This document shows positions 34,704 through 43,541 of a stretch of DNA of 64,000 nucleotides, one piece after another (position 1 is the stretch's first letter; the number at the start of each line of letters is the position of its first letter). The notes below the pieces were generated by a model. It had not been told where the DNA came from, searched no databases, and was given only the letters and a program-made list of their open reading frames with translations. Position numbers and translations under genes: made by a program. This DNA is from an uncultured Clostridia bacterium (GTDB lineage Bacteria > Bacillota > Clostridia > Christensenellales > Borkfalkiaceae): positions 1 to 64,000 of the forward strand of contig CANQJJ010000005.1 in NCBI GenBank assembly GCA_947624215.1, given 5' to 3'.

Positions 34704-34778
34704 GGTCCTCGGTAATATGTGATTTCGCCTTATTCGAAGGTTTGGGGGCGGGATTCAAGACAAGTCAAGGAGGTTACT

Positions 34779-35291
34779 ATGGAACAAGAAGCGAAGTGCT
34801 GTGCCTGCGAAACGTTGGGGACGCCCGAACAGGCGGCACAGCTCAAAGCGGTGATCGAGGAATCGAAGTCAACGCCCGGCTGTCTCATGCACATCTTGCA
34901 GGAAGCGCAGGGGATCTACGGCTACCTTCCCATGCAGGTGCAAAAGACGATCGCCGAAGGTCTCGGGATGTCCCTCTCCGAAGTGTACGGCGTCGTGACG
35001 TTCTATTCGCAATTCTCTCTCAATCCCAAGGGAAAGAACCGCATCAGCGTTTGCCTCGGCACGGCGTGCTATGTCAAGGGCTCGGATAAAGTCCTCGAAG
35101 AGGTGGAAAAGGAACTCGGCATCAAGTGCGGCGAATGCACCGAAGACGGGCTCTTCTCCATCGACAGCTGCCGTTGCGTCGGCGCCTGCGGCCTTGCGCC
35201 CGTCATGATGATCGGCGAAGAGGTCTACGGCAAGCTCACCCCCGACAAAGTGAAGGGGATCCTCGATTCTTACAGGGAGGCCACCAAATGA
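34779..35291 (+). CDS. NADH-dependent [FeFe]-hydrogenase subunit, NuoE-like (HydC type)
   Basis: 170 residues. A thioredoxin-like [2Fe-2S] protein with four cysteine ligands: CLGTACYVKGSDK and, further on, CRCVGACGLAPVMMI, within SIDSCRCVGACG. The preceding helical domain reads LMHILQEAQGIYGYLPMQVQKTIAEGLGMSLSEVYGVVTFYSQF, a NuoE signature. CAAGGAGG precedes the ATG. It is the first gene of a three-gene operon with NuoF-like and HydA subunits, the composition of trimeric electron-bifurcating hydrogenases (Thermotoga, Moorella). The N-terminal CCACETLG stretch is an extra. Confidence 0.95.
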   Translation: MEQEAKCCACETLGTPEQAAQLKAVIEESKSTPGCLMHILQEAQGIYGYLPMQVQKTIAEGLGMSLSEVYGVVTFYSQFSLNPKGKNRISVCLGTACYVKGSDKVLEEVEKELGIKCGECTEDGLFSIDSCRCVGACGLAPVMMIGEEVYGKLTPDKVKGILDSYREATK

Positions 35292-37201
35292 CCATCAAAG
35301 AATTAGACGCCATCCGTGCGAGCAAAAAAGAACTCATCGACGTGAGACGCCTCGTCAAAGAACAGGCTGAAAAACTCGCGGCCAATACAGGATACAGAAA
35401 GCAGGTCCTCGTCTGCGGCGGTACGGGATGCACGTCCTCCCACTCCATGCAGGTCATCGAGCACCTCGAAAAGACCTTGAAGGAAGAGGGCCTCGACGAC
35501 GTGCTCGTCGTCAAGACGGGCTGCTTCGGCCTCTGCGCGCTCGGTCCCATCATGATCGTCTATCCCGAGGGCGCCTTCTATGCCCAGATGACCCCCGAGC
35601 ACGCCGAGACTGTGGTAAAACAGCACCTCGTCCCCGGCGGGGAGATCGTCAAAGAGCTCCTCTACAAGGGCACCGTCATGGAAGACGGCTCCATCATCCC
35701 CTTCGCAGAGACGCCCTTCTATAAGAAACAGATGCGTATCGCTCTGCGCAACTGCGGCGTGATCGCGGCCGAAGATATCGACGAGGCCATTGCCGCGGGC
35801 GACTATCAGGCCATCGAAAAGGTGCTCACCTCCATGACGCCCGACGAAGTCATCAACGAAGTGCTCGCCTCCGGTCTGCGCGGCCGCGGCGGCGCGGGCT
35901 TCCCCACGGGCAGAAAGTGGATGTTTGCGAAGGCTTCGCAGGGCGACATCAAGTATGTCTGCTGCAACGCCGACGAGGGCGACCCCGGCGCCTTCATGGA
36001 CCGCTCCGTGCTCGAGGGCGATCCCCACTGCGTGCTCGAGGCCATGACCATCGCAGGCTATGCCATCGGCGCGCATCAGGGCTATATCTACGTGCGTGCG
36101 GAGTATCCCGTCGCCGTCCAGCGTCTCAAGATCGCCATTGCACAGGCGCGTGAATACGGCCTGCTCGGCAAGAACATCCTGGGCCTCGGCTTCGACTTCG
36201 ACATCGACATCCGTCTCGGCGCGGGCGCGTTCGTCTGCGGCGAGGAGACCGCGCTCATGACCTCCATCGAGGGCCACCGCGGCGAGCCCCGTCCCCGTCC
36301 CCCGTTCCCTGCCGTGAAGGGTCTCTTCGGCAAGCCCACCATCCTCAACAACGTCGAGACGTGGGCAAACATCAACCCCATCATCGTCAAGGGCGCCAAG
36401 TGGTATGCCTCCATCGGCACCGAGAAGTCCAAGGGCACCAAGGTGTTCGCGCTCGGCGGCAAGATCACCAACGTCGGCCTCGTGGAAGTTCCCATGGGCA
36501 CGACGCTCAGGGAGATCATCGAGGAGATCGGCGGCGGTATCCCCAACGGGAAGAAGTTCAAGGCGGCCCAGACGGGCGGCCCCTCCGGCGGCTGCATCCC
36601 CGCAGACCTCATCGACACCCCTATCGACTTCGACAACCTCGTTGCGATCGGCTCCATGATGGGCTCGGGCGGCCTCATCGTCCTCGATGAAGACACCTGC
36701 ATGGTGGATATCTCCAAGTTCTATCTCGAATTCACGGCAGACGAGAGCTGCGGCAAGTGCAATCCTTGCAGGATCGGGACCCGCCGCCTTCTCGACATGC
36801 TCACCAAGATCACCGAGGGCAAGGGCGAAGAGGGCGACATCGAGAAGATCGAGGCGCTCTGCGAACACATGAAGGCTTCGTCGCTGTGCGCGCTCGGGCA
36901 ATCGGCCCCCAACCCCGTGCTCTCCACCCTCCACCACTTCCGCAAGGAATACGAGGACCACATCAAAGAGCACCACTGCGAAGCGGGCGTCTGCAAGGCC
37001 CTTCTGAACTATCAGATCGACAAGGAGAAGTGCATCGGCTGCGGCATGTGCGCAAAGAATTGCCCCGTCTCGGCCATCACGCGCACCGACTATGTCGCCC
37101 CCGGCCACAAGCTCGCATCCTTCGAGATCGATCCCGCAAAGTGCATCAAGTGCGGCGTCTGCATGGGCAACTGCAAGTTCCATGCCGTCGAGAGAAAGTG
37201 A
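35288..37201 (+). CDS. NADH-dependent [FeFe]-hydrogenase subunit, NuoF-like (HydB type)
   Basis: 637 residues. The start overlaps the upstream stop (ATGA). Three parts are visible: an N-terminal [2Fe-2S] thioredoxin-like domain (VCGGTGCTSSHS...KTGCFGLCALGP), the NuoF core with the NADH/FMN site (GLRGRGGAGFPTGRKWMF, CNADEGDPGAFMDR, GAGAFVCGEETALMTSIEG) and the [4Fe-4S] ligands ESCGKCNPCRIGTRR, and two C-terminal ferredoxin clusters (CIGCGMCAKNCPV, CIKCGVCMGNCKF). This matches HydB of bifurcating hydrogenases, where electrons from NADH and ferredoxin meet. No motif copies interrupt it. Confidence 0.96.
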   Translation: MTIKELDAIRASKKELIDVRRLVKEQAEKLAANTGYRKQVLVCGGTGCTSSHSMQVIEHLEKTLKEEGLDDVLVVKTGCFGLCALGPIMIVYPEGAFYAQMTPEHAETVVKQHLVPGGEIVKELLYKGTVMEDGSIIPFAETPFYKKQMRIALRNCGVIAAEDIDEAIAAGDYQAIEKVLTSMTPDEVINEVLASGLRGRGGAGFPTGRKWMFAKASQGDIKYVCCNADEGDPGAFMDRSVLEGDPHCVLEAMTIAGYAIGAHQGYIYVRAEYPVAVQRLKIAIAQAREYGLLGKNILGLGFDFDIDIRLGAGAFVCGEETALMTSIEGHRGEPRPRPPFPAVKGLFGKPTILNNVETWANINPIIVKGAKWYASIGTEKSKGTKVFALGGKITNVGLVEVPMGTTLREIIEEIGGGIPNGKKFKAAQTGGPSGGCIPADLIDTPIDFDNLVAIGSMMGSGGLIVLDEDTCMVDISKFYLEFTADESCGKCNPCRIGTRRLLDMLTKITEGKGEEGDIEKIEALCEHMKASSLCALGQSAPNPVLSTLHHFRKEYEDHIKEHHCEAGVCKALLNYQIDKEKCIGCGMCAKNCPVSAITRTDYVAPGHKLASFEIDPAKCIKCGVCMGNCKFHAVERK

Positions 37202-37211
37202 GGTGAATACC

Positions 37212-38933
37212 ATGGCGAATGTCAATCTTAAAATCAATAATATCCCCGTGACCGTTCCCGAGGGAACGACCATTCTCGAGGCGGCGCGCATTGCGCACGT
37301 CACCATCCCCACCCTCTGCTACCTCAAAGACGTCAACTGCGTCGGTTCCTGCCGTATGTGCCTCGTGGAAGCCACGGGCGCCCGCGGTCTGGTTGCCGCC
37401 TGCGTCTATCCCGTCGCCGAGGGCATGGAGGTAAAGACGAACACCGAGAAGTGCAGAAAGAGCCGCAAGATGACGCTCGAACTGCTCCTCTCCAAACACA
37501 AGAAAGAGTGCCTCGCCTGCGAGAGAGCGGGCAACTGCGAACTCCAGAGGCTCTCCACCGAATACGGGTGCGACCCCCAATACTTCGAGAGCGACGACGA
37601 ACGTCATCCCATCGACTTCTCCGCGCCCTATGTCGTCCGCGACAGGGATAAGTGCATCAACTGCACCCGCTGCGTAGCCGCCTGCAACAAGCAGCATGTC
37701 GGCGCCATCGGCCCCATCGGCAGAGGTTACGCCGCTCACATCGGCAGTGCCTTCGAGATGGACCTCATGGCCTCCGTCTGCGTGGGCTGCGGCCAGTGCA
37801 TCGTGGCCTGCCCCGTCGGCGCCCTCCGCGAGCGCACCACCGTGGACGACGTGTGGGATGCCATCGCCGATCCCGCGAAGAAGGTCGTCTTCTTCACCGC
37901 GCCCTCCGTGCGCGCCACGCTCGGTGAGGCATTCGATCTGCCCGTCGGCACCAACGTCGAGGGCAAGATGGTCGCCGCGATCAGAAGGCTGGGCGACGTG
38001 GAAGTGTTCAATATGGACATCACCGCCGACCTCACCATCCTCGAGGAGGCCAACGAGCTCATCGCACGCATCCAAAAGGGCGGGACGCTGCCCATGTTCA
38101 CTTCTTGCTGCCCCGGCTGGGTCAAGTATGTGGAGCAGAAGCACCCCGAGATGATCGAAAATCTTTCGACCTGCAAATCGCCGCAGGAGATGTTCGGCGG
38201 CCTGTTGAAGACGTATTACTGCGAGAAGAACGGCATCGATCCCAAGGATCTCTATGTCGTCTCCGTCATCCCCTGCACGGCCAAGAAGTATGAGTGCACC
38301 CGCCCCGAGATGAACGGCGAAGTGGACAACGCCATCACGACCCGCGAGCTTGCCCGCATGATCAAGACGGCCGGCATCGACTTCAACAGCCTCCCCGAGG
38401 AGAAGTTCGACGATCCGTTCGCGACCTGCTCGGGCGGCGGTACCATCTTCGGCGCAACGGGCGGCGTCATGGAAGCGGCCCTCCGCGTGGCGGCCAAGAC
38501 GCTCGACGGCGAGTTCGAAGTGGTCGACTTCCCCGAAGTCCGCGGCACGGCTCCCATCAAGGAAGCGACGTATAATGTCGCAGGCCATGAGATCCGCGTG
38601 GCCGTCGCAAGCGGGCTCGCCAATGCCGAGGAGATCATCCAAGGCGTGCAGAACGGGAGCAGACACTATGATTTCGTCGAGATCATGGCATGCCCCGGCG
38701 GCTGTGTGAACGGCGGCGGCCAGCCTACCCTGCCCGACAGCATCCGCAACTCCATGAACCTCAAGGATCTCCGTGCGGCAGCGCTCTACACGAGCGACGA
38801 GAAGAACAGCATCCGCCGTTCCTCCGAGTCCCCCGTCATCGAGACCATCTATAAGGAATACTTCGGCGCTCCCAACAGCGAGAAGGCACACGAAGTCCTC
38901 CACACGCACTACCACGCGGACAAGAGGATCTGA
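37212..38933 (+). CDS. hydA: [FeFe]-hydrogenase catalytic subunit HydA
   Basis: 573 residues. It reduces protons to H2. In order: N-terminal [2Fe-2S] ferredoxin (LCYLKDVNCVGSCRMC), His-ligated [4Fe-4S] (HKKECLACERAGNCELQ), two ferredoxin clusters (CINCTRCVAACN, CVGCGQCIVACPVGA), then the H-cluster domain with FTSCCPGWVKY, VIPCTAKKYECTRPE and MACPGGCVNGGGQP. The small-subunit C-terminal stretch (YKEYFGAPNSEKAHEVLHTHY) is present. GAGGTGAATACC precedes the ATG, 10 bases after the NuoF-like stop. H-cluster maturases (HydE/F/G) are not in the window. Confidence 0.98.
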   Translation: MANVNLKINNIPVTVPEGTTILEAARIAHVTIPTLCYLKDVNCVGSCRMCLVEATGARGLVAACVYPVAEGMEVKTNTEKCRKSRKMTLELLLSKHKKECLACERAGNCELQRLSTEYGCDPQYFESDDERHPIDFSAPYVVRDRDKCINCTRCVAACNKQHVGAIGPIGRGYAAHIGSAFEMDLMASVCVGCGQCIVACPVGALRERTTVDDVWDAIADPAKKVVFFTAPSVRATLGEAFDLPVGTNVEGKMVAAIRRLGDVEVFNMDITADLTILEEANELIARIQKGGTLPMFTSCCPGWVKYVEQKHPEMIENLSTCKSPQEMFGGLLKTYYCEKNGIDPKDLYVVSVIPCTAKKYECTRPEMNGEVDNAITTRELARMIKTAGIDFNSLPEEKFDDPFATCSGGGTIFGATGGVMEAALRVAAKTLDGEFEVVDFPEVRGTAPIKEATYNVAGHEIRVAVASGLANAEEIIQGVQNGSRHYDFVEIMACPGGCVNGGGQPTLPDSIRNSMNLKDLRAAALYTSDEKNSIRRSSESPVIETIYKEYFGAPNSEKAHEVLHTHYHADKRI

Positions 38934-38952
38934 GCCCCCAAAATCAAGGATA

Positions 38953-38984
38953 TCCCGTCTCTTCGGAGGCGGGATTTTTTTACC
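38953..38984 (+). terminator. Terminator of the hydrogenase operon
   Basis: ATCCCGTCTC/GAGGCGGGAT stem with a TTCG loop and T7. Confidence 0.9.
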
Positions 38985-38989
38985 CTTTG

Positions 38990-39240
38990 ACAAAAAACGG
39001 GCATACCATGTCTGAAAGATAGGCCTCACGGAGCGTTTTTGCTGTCCCTATAAGGGAAGGCAAGAAAGGAGGTCGGCTCGTTTGAGCCGACCTCCCCTCG
39101 GAAGATTTTGCATCACGCATACTGCGTTGATGTTTGATTGGTCGCATCCCCTCTCCCCTACCCCTTCTCATGGAGGGGGCAGGCGGACTTTGTTTGAGGG
39201 GATACGTGCGGGCTATGCCCTCGGTATGACAAGTCTCACG
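38990..39240. repeat. Intergenic repeat mosaic 9
   Basis: Starts with an iterated-motif copy (TACCATGTCTGA, 39004-39015) and a remnant of the GCTGTCCCTGTAAGGG module. It then has a perfect 12-base inverted repeat, GGAGGTCGGCTC/GAGCCGACCTCC with a GTTT loop (39068-39095), without a T run, and a diverged C-rich hairpin. No gene. Confidence 0.75.
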
Positions 39241-39254
39241 GGCAAAGGAGCAAG

Positions 39255-42200
39255 TTAGATGCTGACGCTGATGGGTTCATCGAAATAGGAGACCCAGATC
39301 GCATCCATCGCCTTGACTGCCGCGGCGAAGAGATCGGCATTCTCGGGAGCCGCCTGATATGCCGCATCCGCTGTGTTGAAGGCTGTGAGCAGATCCTTGA
39401 ATTGCGGCATTTCCTTCACCATGGGGGCATACAAGTCGACAAATTCCTTCAAGCCGTCATAGAGATCTTTCGCGGTGGGCGCATAGGTTTCAAAGAAGTA
39501 CTGCAATACACCCAACGTTGTACCGGCTTCCAAAATCATATCATCGTCTGATTCCATATCAGCGAAGATTGTTTCAAAGGAACCTGTCAATACTTGATAA
39601 GCCATTGTTTTCTCAAACTTAGTGTCATAGAAGTAATGATAAAATGCCCCTCTCACGCTGGAATTTTCATCTAACCCTGCTGATGTGAGGTGCCCAAAGG
39701 CCACCATTGCCTTTGCGGAGAATCCACTCTCTGTGTACTTCTTCATCAGTGCATCGCGGGCAGCTTCAAGCTCTACAAGTGTCGTCTCGAATTTGGGGGC
39801 CTCCATCAGCTCACTAATTTGCATGGCAAGCTCCATGAATTGGGAGTAAGTCGTTTGCTCGCTTCCTATCGCGCTTTGAACTTGCTCGATCCAGGCGTCA
39901 GCTGTACTCTGCAATTCCCCCTCGAACTTAAATTTTTGCAAGACATACGTCATCAGTTCAAGCTGTTCACGAATATCGGCCAAATCAATCACAGTGAAGT
40001 AATACCCCTTGCTCTCACTGCCATGAGGCGTATTTACATCGATCTGCAAATCAAATGATGTTCTCACCGTGGCATTGATCACAAAAGTGAGCGTACACTT
40101 CTCTCCCTCTTGTTTGAGCGTATAGTTGACAGTGCCCCAATCAAAGGTATTTTCACCCTCGTCAAGCTCTTTGTCTGCCATCCGCGGTTGCATAACGCTC
40201 TCGACGCCGTTGAGCTCGAACGTGACCGTCTTGCTCTCACCCTTGGTGAGAAGTGTATCGACGTCCTCTTCTGCGGGAAGAACGGGCGGGAATTCGAGCC
40301 AAATCGTTATGTTTGCTTCATCCACGGTCTTATCGGCATCCGTATGGGTATACCGTGCAACAACATAAATCGATTGGGAGGAATCCAAATCGCTCTTGGC
40401 TTGGAAAACCAACTTGACGTGCCGTGAGGCCGTGTCGGGCGTCACCGTCAAGGTCACCGTTCCCCATGCATAGCCGGTCTCGCCCTCGGAGAGAGGTTCT
40501 GGCTCATCCTGTTGAAGATACAATTCAAGCGTACCGTCAAGAGGGATATCGAATTTATACTCGATGCTCTTGCCAAAATAGAGAGTTTTGGAGTAGAGTT
40601 CATCCAAAACATTTTCAGGCAATACCTTTAACGTGACCGGCTCGGACTGCTCCTCTTTCTCATTCCTGGTTGCCTTAAAATAGAAGGAGATCTCCTTGAT
40701 CTCGGCGTCGGCATTGACATGGATGTACAAATATGCCCGCTGACCGTTTTCCTGTTCCTTTATCCTGAAAGAAGCGTTGCCCCATTCAAACTTGTGTTCA
40801 GCCGTTTCCGCCGTCAATTCCTCATTCTCTACGACAAGAGCGACGCTCGAAACGTGCGCAAAGAAGAAACTATCGCTATAAACTTCGTCCATTCGGATCT
40901 CTGTTTCGCCGATTTCAGGGAAAAGCGGCTGCTCGAGCACTTTCCAATAGAATTCTACCGGCAAGGTCTTGCCTTCCCCGGTCTCCGAATACTGCTGATA
41001 GGTGAAGGAGAGCTTGATATCCCCCGCAGGCTCCCATGCGTAGGAGCCGTCGTAAGAAATGATAAAATTAACTATGTTGCTCTCGGGGCGCTCACCGCTG
41101 ACCCGGAAAGTGACAGTATTCTCGCTGGTGTCGCTCTTGTAGGACAAAATCCAATTCTCAAACTCTTCCTGCAATGTGAACGTCTCCGTGCCGACCTGAA
41201 CATCGGAGATCGTGGGAAGATATACACGCCCTTTTTCGCTAACAAAAAGGCTGCTGTCCAAGATCTCGAAATTCAAATCCGCATTTCCGCCCTCATAGAA
41301 AGGTTCACGCGGAGAATGTTTCGAAAGCACATAGGGCTCCTCCACCTTTGCAAGGTCCTTGAGGGTGAAGGTGGCGACGACTGTCCCATTCTCGCTTATT
41401 TTCTGCATATAATCAGACATAAATGTGACCTGCACTTCGAGCGGATCTTGGTCGGAATACAAATTCAAATTGCGGATATCAAACACAATCCCCCCGGAAG
41501 AGGTAGAACCAACATCATCATAATAAGCTTGATCCTCGCTGTATCCTTGATTTATAGAATCATCATTGATCGTTATCCCAACCAATCTGATATCATCGGG
41601 CGCTTCGAGCGAAATTTCCACATGCAAAGATTCTTCAAGCTCTCTCTCAAAGGACATGGCGAGCTCTCCGCCATTCTCGATGGGCTCCAACCAATTCAAC
41701 GAAATGCTCTGCACGCTCAAGCCGCCGGTGTAGGAAGCGATGTTGAGTTTGTAGGTATAATTGCCGTCATAGGGCGTTTCGATCTTAAATTCGATGGACT
41801 GATGCGCCTCACATTCAAAGGTTACGGAATAAGTGCTGTTATCATAGGACTCCATGTAGACATCAACCGGTGCGCCATCGGCAAGGACGGTCAATTCACC
41901 GTCCTGCGGCATGGACATCGAGAAGGACCCTTTGAAATAATTCTGGATCGTCTCATACGTGCTCTCCATGGCATCCGGGTCAAGATAAATATCCCTACCG
42001 TTCAAACTGAGCCACTGCAATCCCAGCTCGCCCTGCCAATTTTGTTCCCACTCGGCGACAAGTTCCATGTCCCTCATGATGGGCGTGACGGCAGTCACCT
42101 GCCCGCGGTTAGCCCCCTCGCCGTAGTACCAACCGACGAAGTGATACCCGTCGCGCGTGGGGGTGGGAAGATCGGCTACGTCGCCCTTGTTCACGGACAT

Positions 42201-42773
42201 GGTACCCTCCTCTTCGGTCAACGGGTCTCCGCCGTTGACATCAAAGGTGAGCTCCACGGTCTCCGCCGCCGCACTGCCGTCGGCGCCCTTGATGTTGCCG
42301 ATTTTTGACCATTCCTCGGCGCCCTTCTCGTAGATATCATATGTAGTCGTATCGAGATAGAAATCGCCGGGGTTGCCGTCCTCGTTGTCGGGCTGGCCTT
42401 CGCCGTGCATCCACGTCGCGCCGTCCTTGCCGTTTTGGCCGTCTTGGCCGTCTTCGCCATCTTCACCGGGATCGCCCTTGTCGCCCTTGTCACCCTTGTC
42501 ACCTTTGTCGCCCTTGTCGCCTTTGTCTCCTTGGGGACCCTGTTCACCGGGATCGCCTTTGTCACCCTTGTCGCCCTTGATGGACTCGAGCCACTGTTCG
42601 TAGGTCATGGGCTCCCCGCCCGCCTCTTCGGTCGCGTCAACGTATTGCTCATAGAGAAGACGTTGTTTCTCGTCGGCCGAGGGCTCTGTTCCGTTCAGGC
42701 TGCAAGCTGCAAGCGGGACGCACATGGCCGCCGCCAACGAGAGCGCGGCCAAAAGTTTCAAACCCTTTTTCAT
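39255..42773 (-). CDS. Large surface lipoprotein with a collagen-like segment and an InlB B-repeat-type domain
   Basis: 1172 residues. MKKGLKLLAALSLAAAMCVPLAACS is a lipoprotein signal (LAAC, mature Cys about residue 24). Residues ~70-115 are Gly-X-Y repeats (GDKGDKGDPGEQGPQGDKGD...), collagen-like. Residues ~118-165 (ATWMHGEGQPDNEDGNPGDFYLDTTTYDIYEKGAEEWSKIG) are the module often seen after such repeats. Residues ~175-245 resemble the Listeria-Bacteroides repeat (FDVNGGDPL...PTPTRDGYHFVGWY...AEW). The remaining ~900 residues are repeated beta-sandwich-like units ending in LT/TVTF and VTLxVxP patterns, then a helical C-terminus. It is probably an adhesin or scaffold. DNA is AT-richer than the neighbouring genes. 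Confidence 0.9.
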   Translation of the reverse strand: MKKGLKLLAALSLAAAMCVPLAACSLNGTEPSADEKQRLLYEQYVDATEEAGGEPMTYEQWLESIKGDKGDKGDPGEQGPQGDKGDKGDKGDKGDKGDKGDPGEDGEDGQDGQNGKDGATWMHGEGQPDNEDGNPGDFYLDTTTYDIYEKGAEEWSKIGNIKGADGSAAAETVELTFDVNGGDPLTEEEGTMSVNKGDVADLPTPTRDGYHFVGWYYGEGANRGQVTAVTPIMRDMELVAEWEQNWQGELGLQWLSLNGRDIYLDPDAMESTYETIQNYFKGSFSMSMPQDGELTVLADGAPVDVYMESYDNSTYSVTFECEAHQSIEFKIETPYDGNYTYKLNIASYTGGLSVQSISLNWLEPIENGGELAMSFERELEESLHVEISLEAPDDIRLVGITINDDSINQGYSEDQAYYDDVGSTSSGGIVFDIRNLNLYSDQDPLEVQVTFMSDYMQKISENGTVVATFTLKDLAKVEEPYVLSKHSPREPFYEGGNADLNFEILDSSLFVSEKGRVYLPTISDVQVGTETFTLQEEFENWILSYKSDTSENTVTFRVSGERPESNIVNFIISYDGSYAWEPAGDIKLSFTYQQYSETGEGKTLPVEFYWKVLEQPLFPEIGETEIRMDEVYSDSFFFAHVSSVALVVENEELTAETAEHKFEWGNASFRIKEQENGQRAYLYIHVNADAEIKEISFYFKATRNEKEEQSEPVTLKVLPENVLDELYSKTLYFGKSIEYKFDIPLDGTLELYLQQDEPEPLSEGETGYAWGTVTLTVTPDTASRHVKLVFQAKSDLDSSQSIYVVARYTHTDADKTVDEANITIWLEFPPVLPAEEDVDTLLTKGESKTVTFELNGVESVMQPRMADKELDEGENTFDWGTVNYTLKQEGEKCTLTFVINATVRTSFDLQIDVNTPHGSESKGYYFTVIDLADIREQLELMTYVLQKFKFEGELQSTADAWIEQVQSAIGSEQTTYSQFMELAMQISELMEAPKFETTLVELEAARDALMKKYTESGFSAKAMVAFGHLTSAGLDENSSVRGAFYHYFYDTKFEKTMAYQVLTGSFETIFADMESDDDMILEAGTTLGVLQYFFETYAPTAKDLYDGLKEFVDLYAPMVKEMPQFKDLLTAFNTADAAYQAAPENADLFAAAVKAMDAIWVSYFDEPISVSI

Positions 42774-42889
42774 AATTACCTCCCTTCGCGTTCGATCACG
42801 CGATTCACGAAACGATTATACACCCCCCCCCCAAGCAAATGTCAAGAGGACAAAGTGAAATAATTGGAAATATTTCCCGATTTTCGGGA

Positions 42890-43500
42890 GGGATATGCCT
42901 TAGCTTGAGCGCGATTCGACGCTCTTGCTGTCCCTGTAAGGGAAAGTGGCGCACTGCCCTTGTGCGCCGAAAGGGTTTCTCCTCCTCATCCGCCCTCCTC
43001 CGCCCCTCATCCGCCCTACGGGCACCTTCCCCAGAAGGGAAGGCAAGGGGTCGCTCAAACGGAGTCCGACGAAAAGCTCCTCCTTGGGGAGGAGCTGTCA
43101 CGCGTGAGCGTGACTGAGGTGGGGATCATAACCGTTCCTTCCGCTTTTTATAAGGAAAAGATATCGCTTTTTATAAGGAAGGGCAATCATAGTCCCCACC
43201 CCCCTACCCCCCTCCCCAAGGAGGGGGTAACGCTTTGATTGAGCTTGAGCGCGCTTAAAACCCCTCACCGCCGAAAGGGCGTCGGCGGAGCTCCCCTTAC
43301 AGGGGCGCCAAGGGGTCGCCACACGGGCTTGGGCGTAGTAAGATTCTTCGCGGATGGGCAGTTCGCTCTAATCTATGCTTTATCGGCTACTTCGCGCTAC
43401 GCGCTCGTGTCGACCTTAGTAGCACAATCGGAAGCCTCGGTCGGGCAGAATGACGCTTAGGATGAGCTCGGTCGGGCAGAATGACGCGCGGGTTGAGCTT
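42890..43500. repeat. Intergenic repeat mosaic 10
   Basis: Order: CTTGCTGTCCCTGTAAGGGA (about 42922), TCATCCGCCCTACGGG (about 43008-43060), AGCTCCTCCTTGGGGAGGAG with the C-rich hairpin (about 43073-43230), CGGAGCTCCCCTTACAGGGG (about 43290), TAAGATTCTTCGCGGATGGG (about 43339-43450) carrying a 57-bp element, and AATGACGCGCGGGTTGAGC. No gene; the EamA promoter begins at its right end. Confidence 0.85.
43389..43445 (+). mobile_element. 57-bp nested mini-element, subtype I, copy 3
   Basis: Begins ACTTCGCGCT and ends CGGTCGGG. It splits TATCGGCT from CAGAATGACG; the uninterrupted TATCGGCTCAGAATGACG is present near 52765. Insertion point CT^CAG. Confidence 0.78.
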
Positions 43501-43502
43501 GC

Positions 43503-43531
43503 TTGACTTTTTTGCGCGGTGTGCATATAAT
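43503..43531 (+). promoter_or_regulatory. Predicted promoter of the EamA transporter gene (leaderless)
   Basis: TTGACT (43503-43508), a 17-base spacer and TATAAT (43526-43531). The predicted start is near 43538, about 4 bases before the ATG at 43542. Confidence 0.8.
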
Positions 43532-43541
43532 ATATATGTAT

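Noticed and set aside
39004-39015. Start codon ATG inside TACCATGTC copies as short gene starts
   Set aside because: Copies occur on both strands within genes without ribosome binding sites or consistent downstream frames, so the embedded ATG is not acting as a start.
35303-39029. Two frames of 627-669 codons antisense to the hydrogenase operon
   Set aside because: Shadow frames of the NuoF-like and HydA genes.
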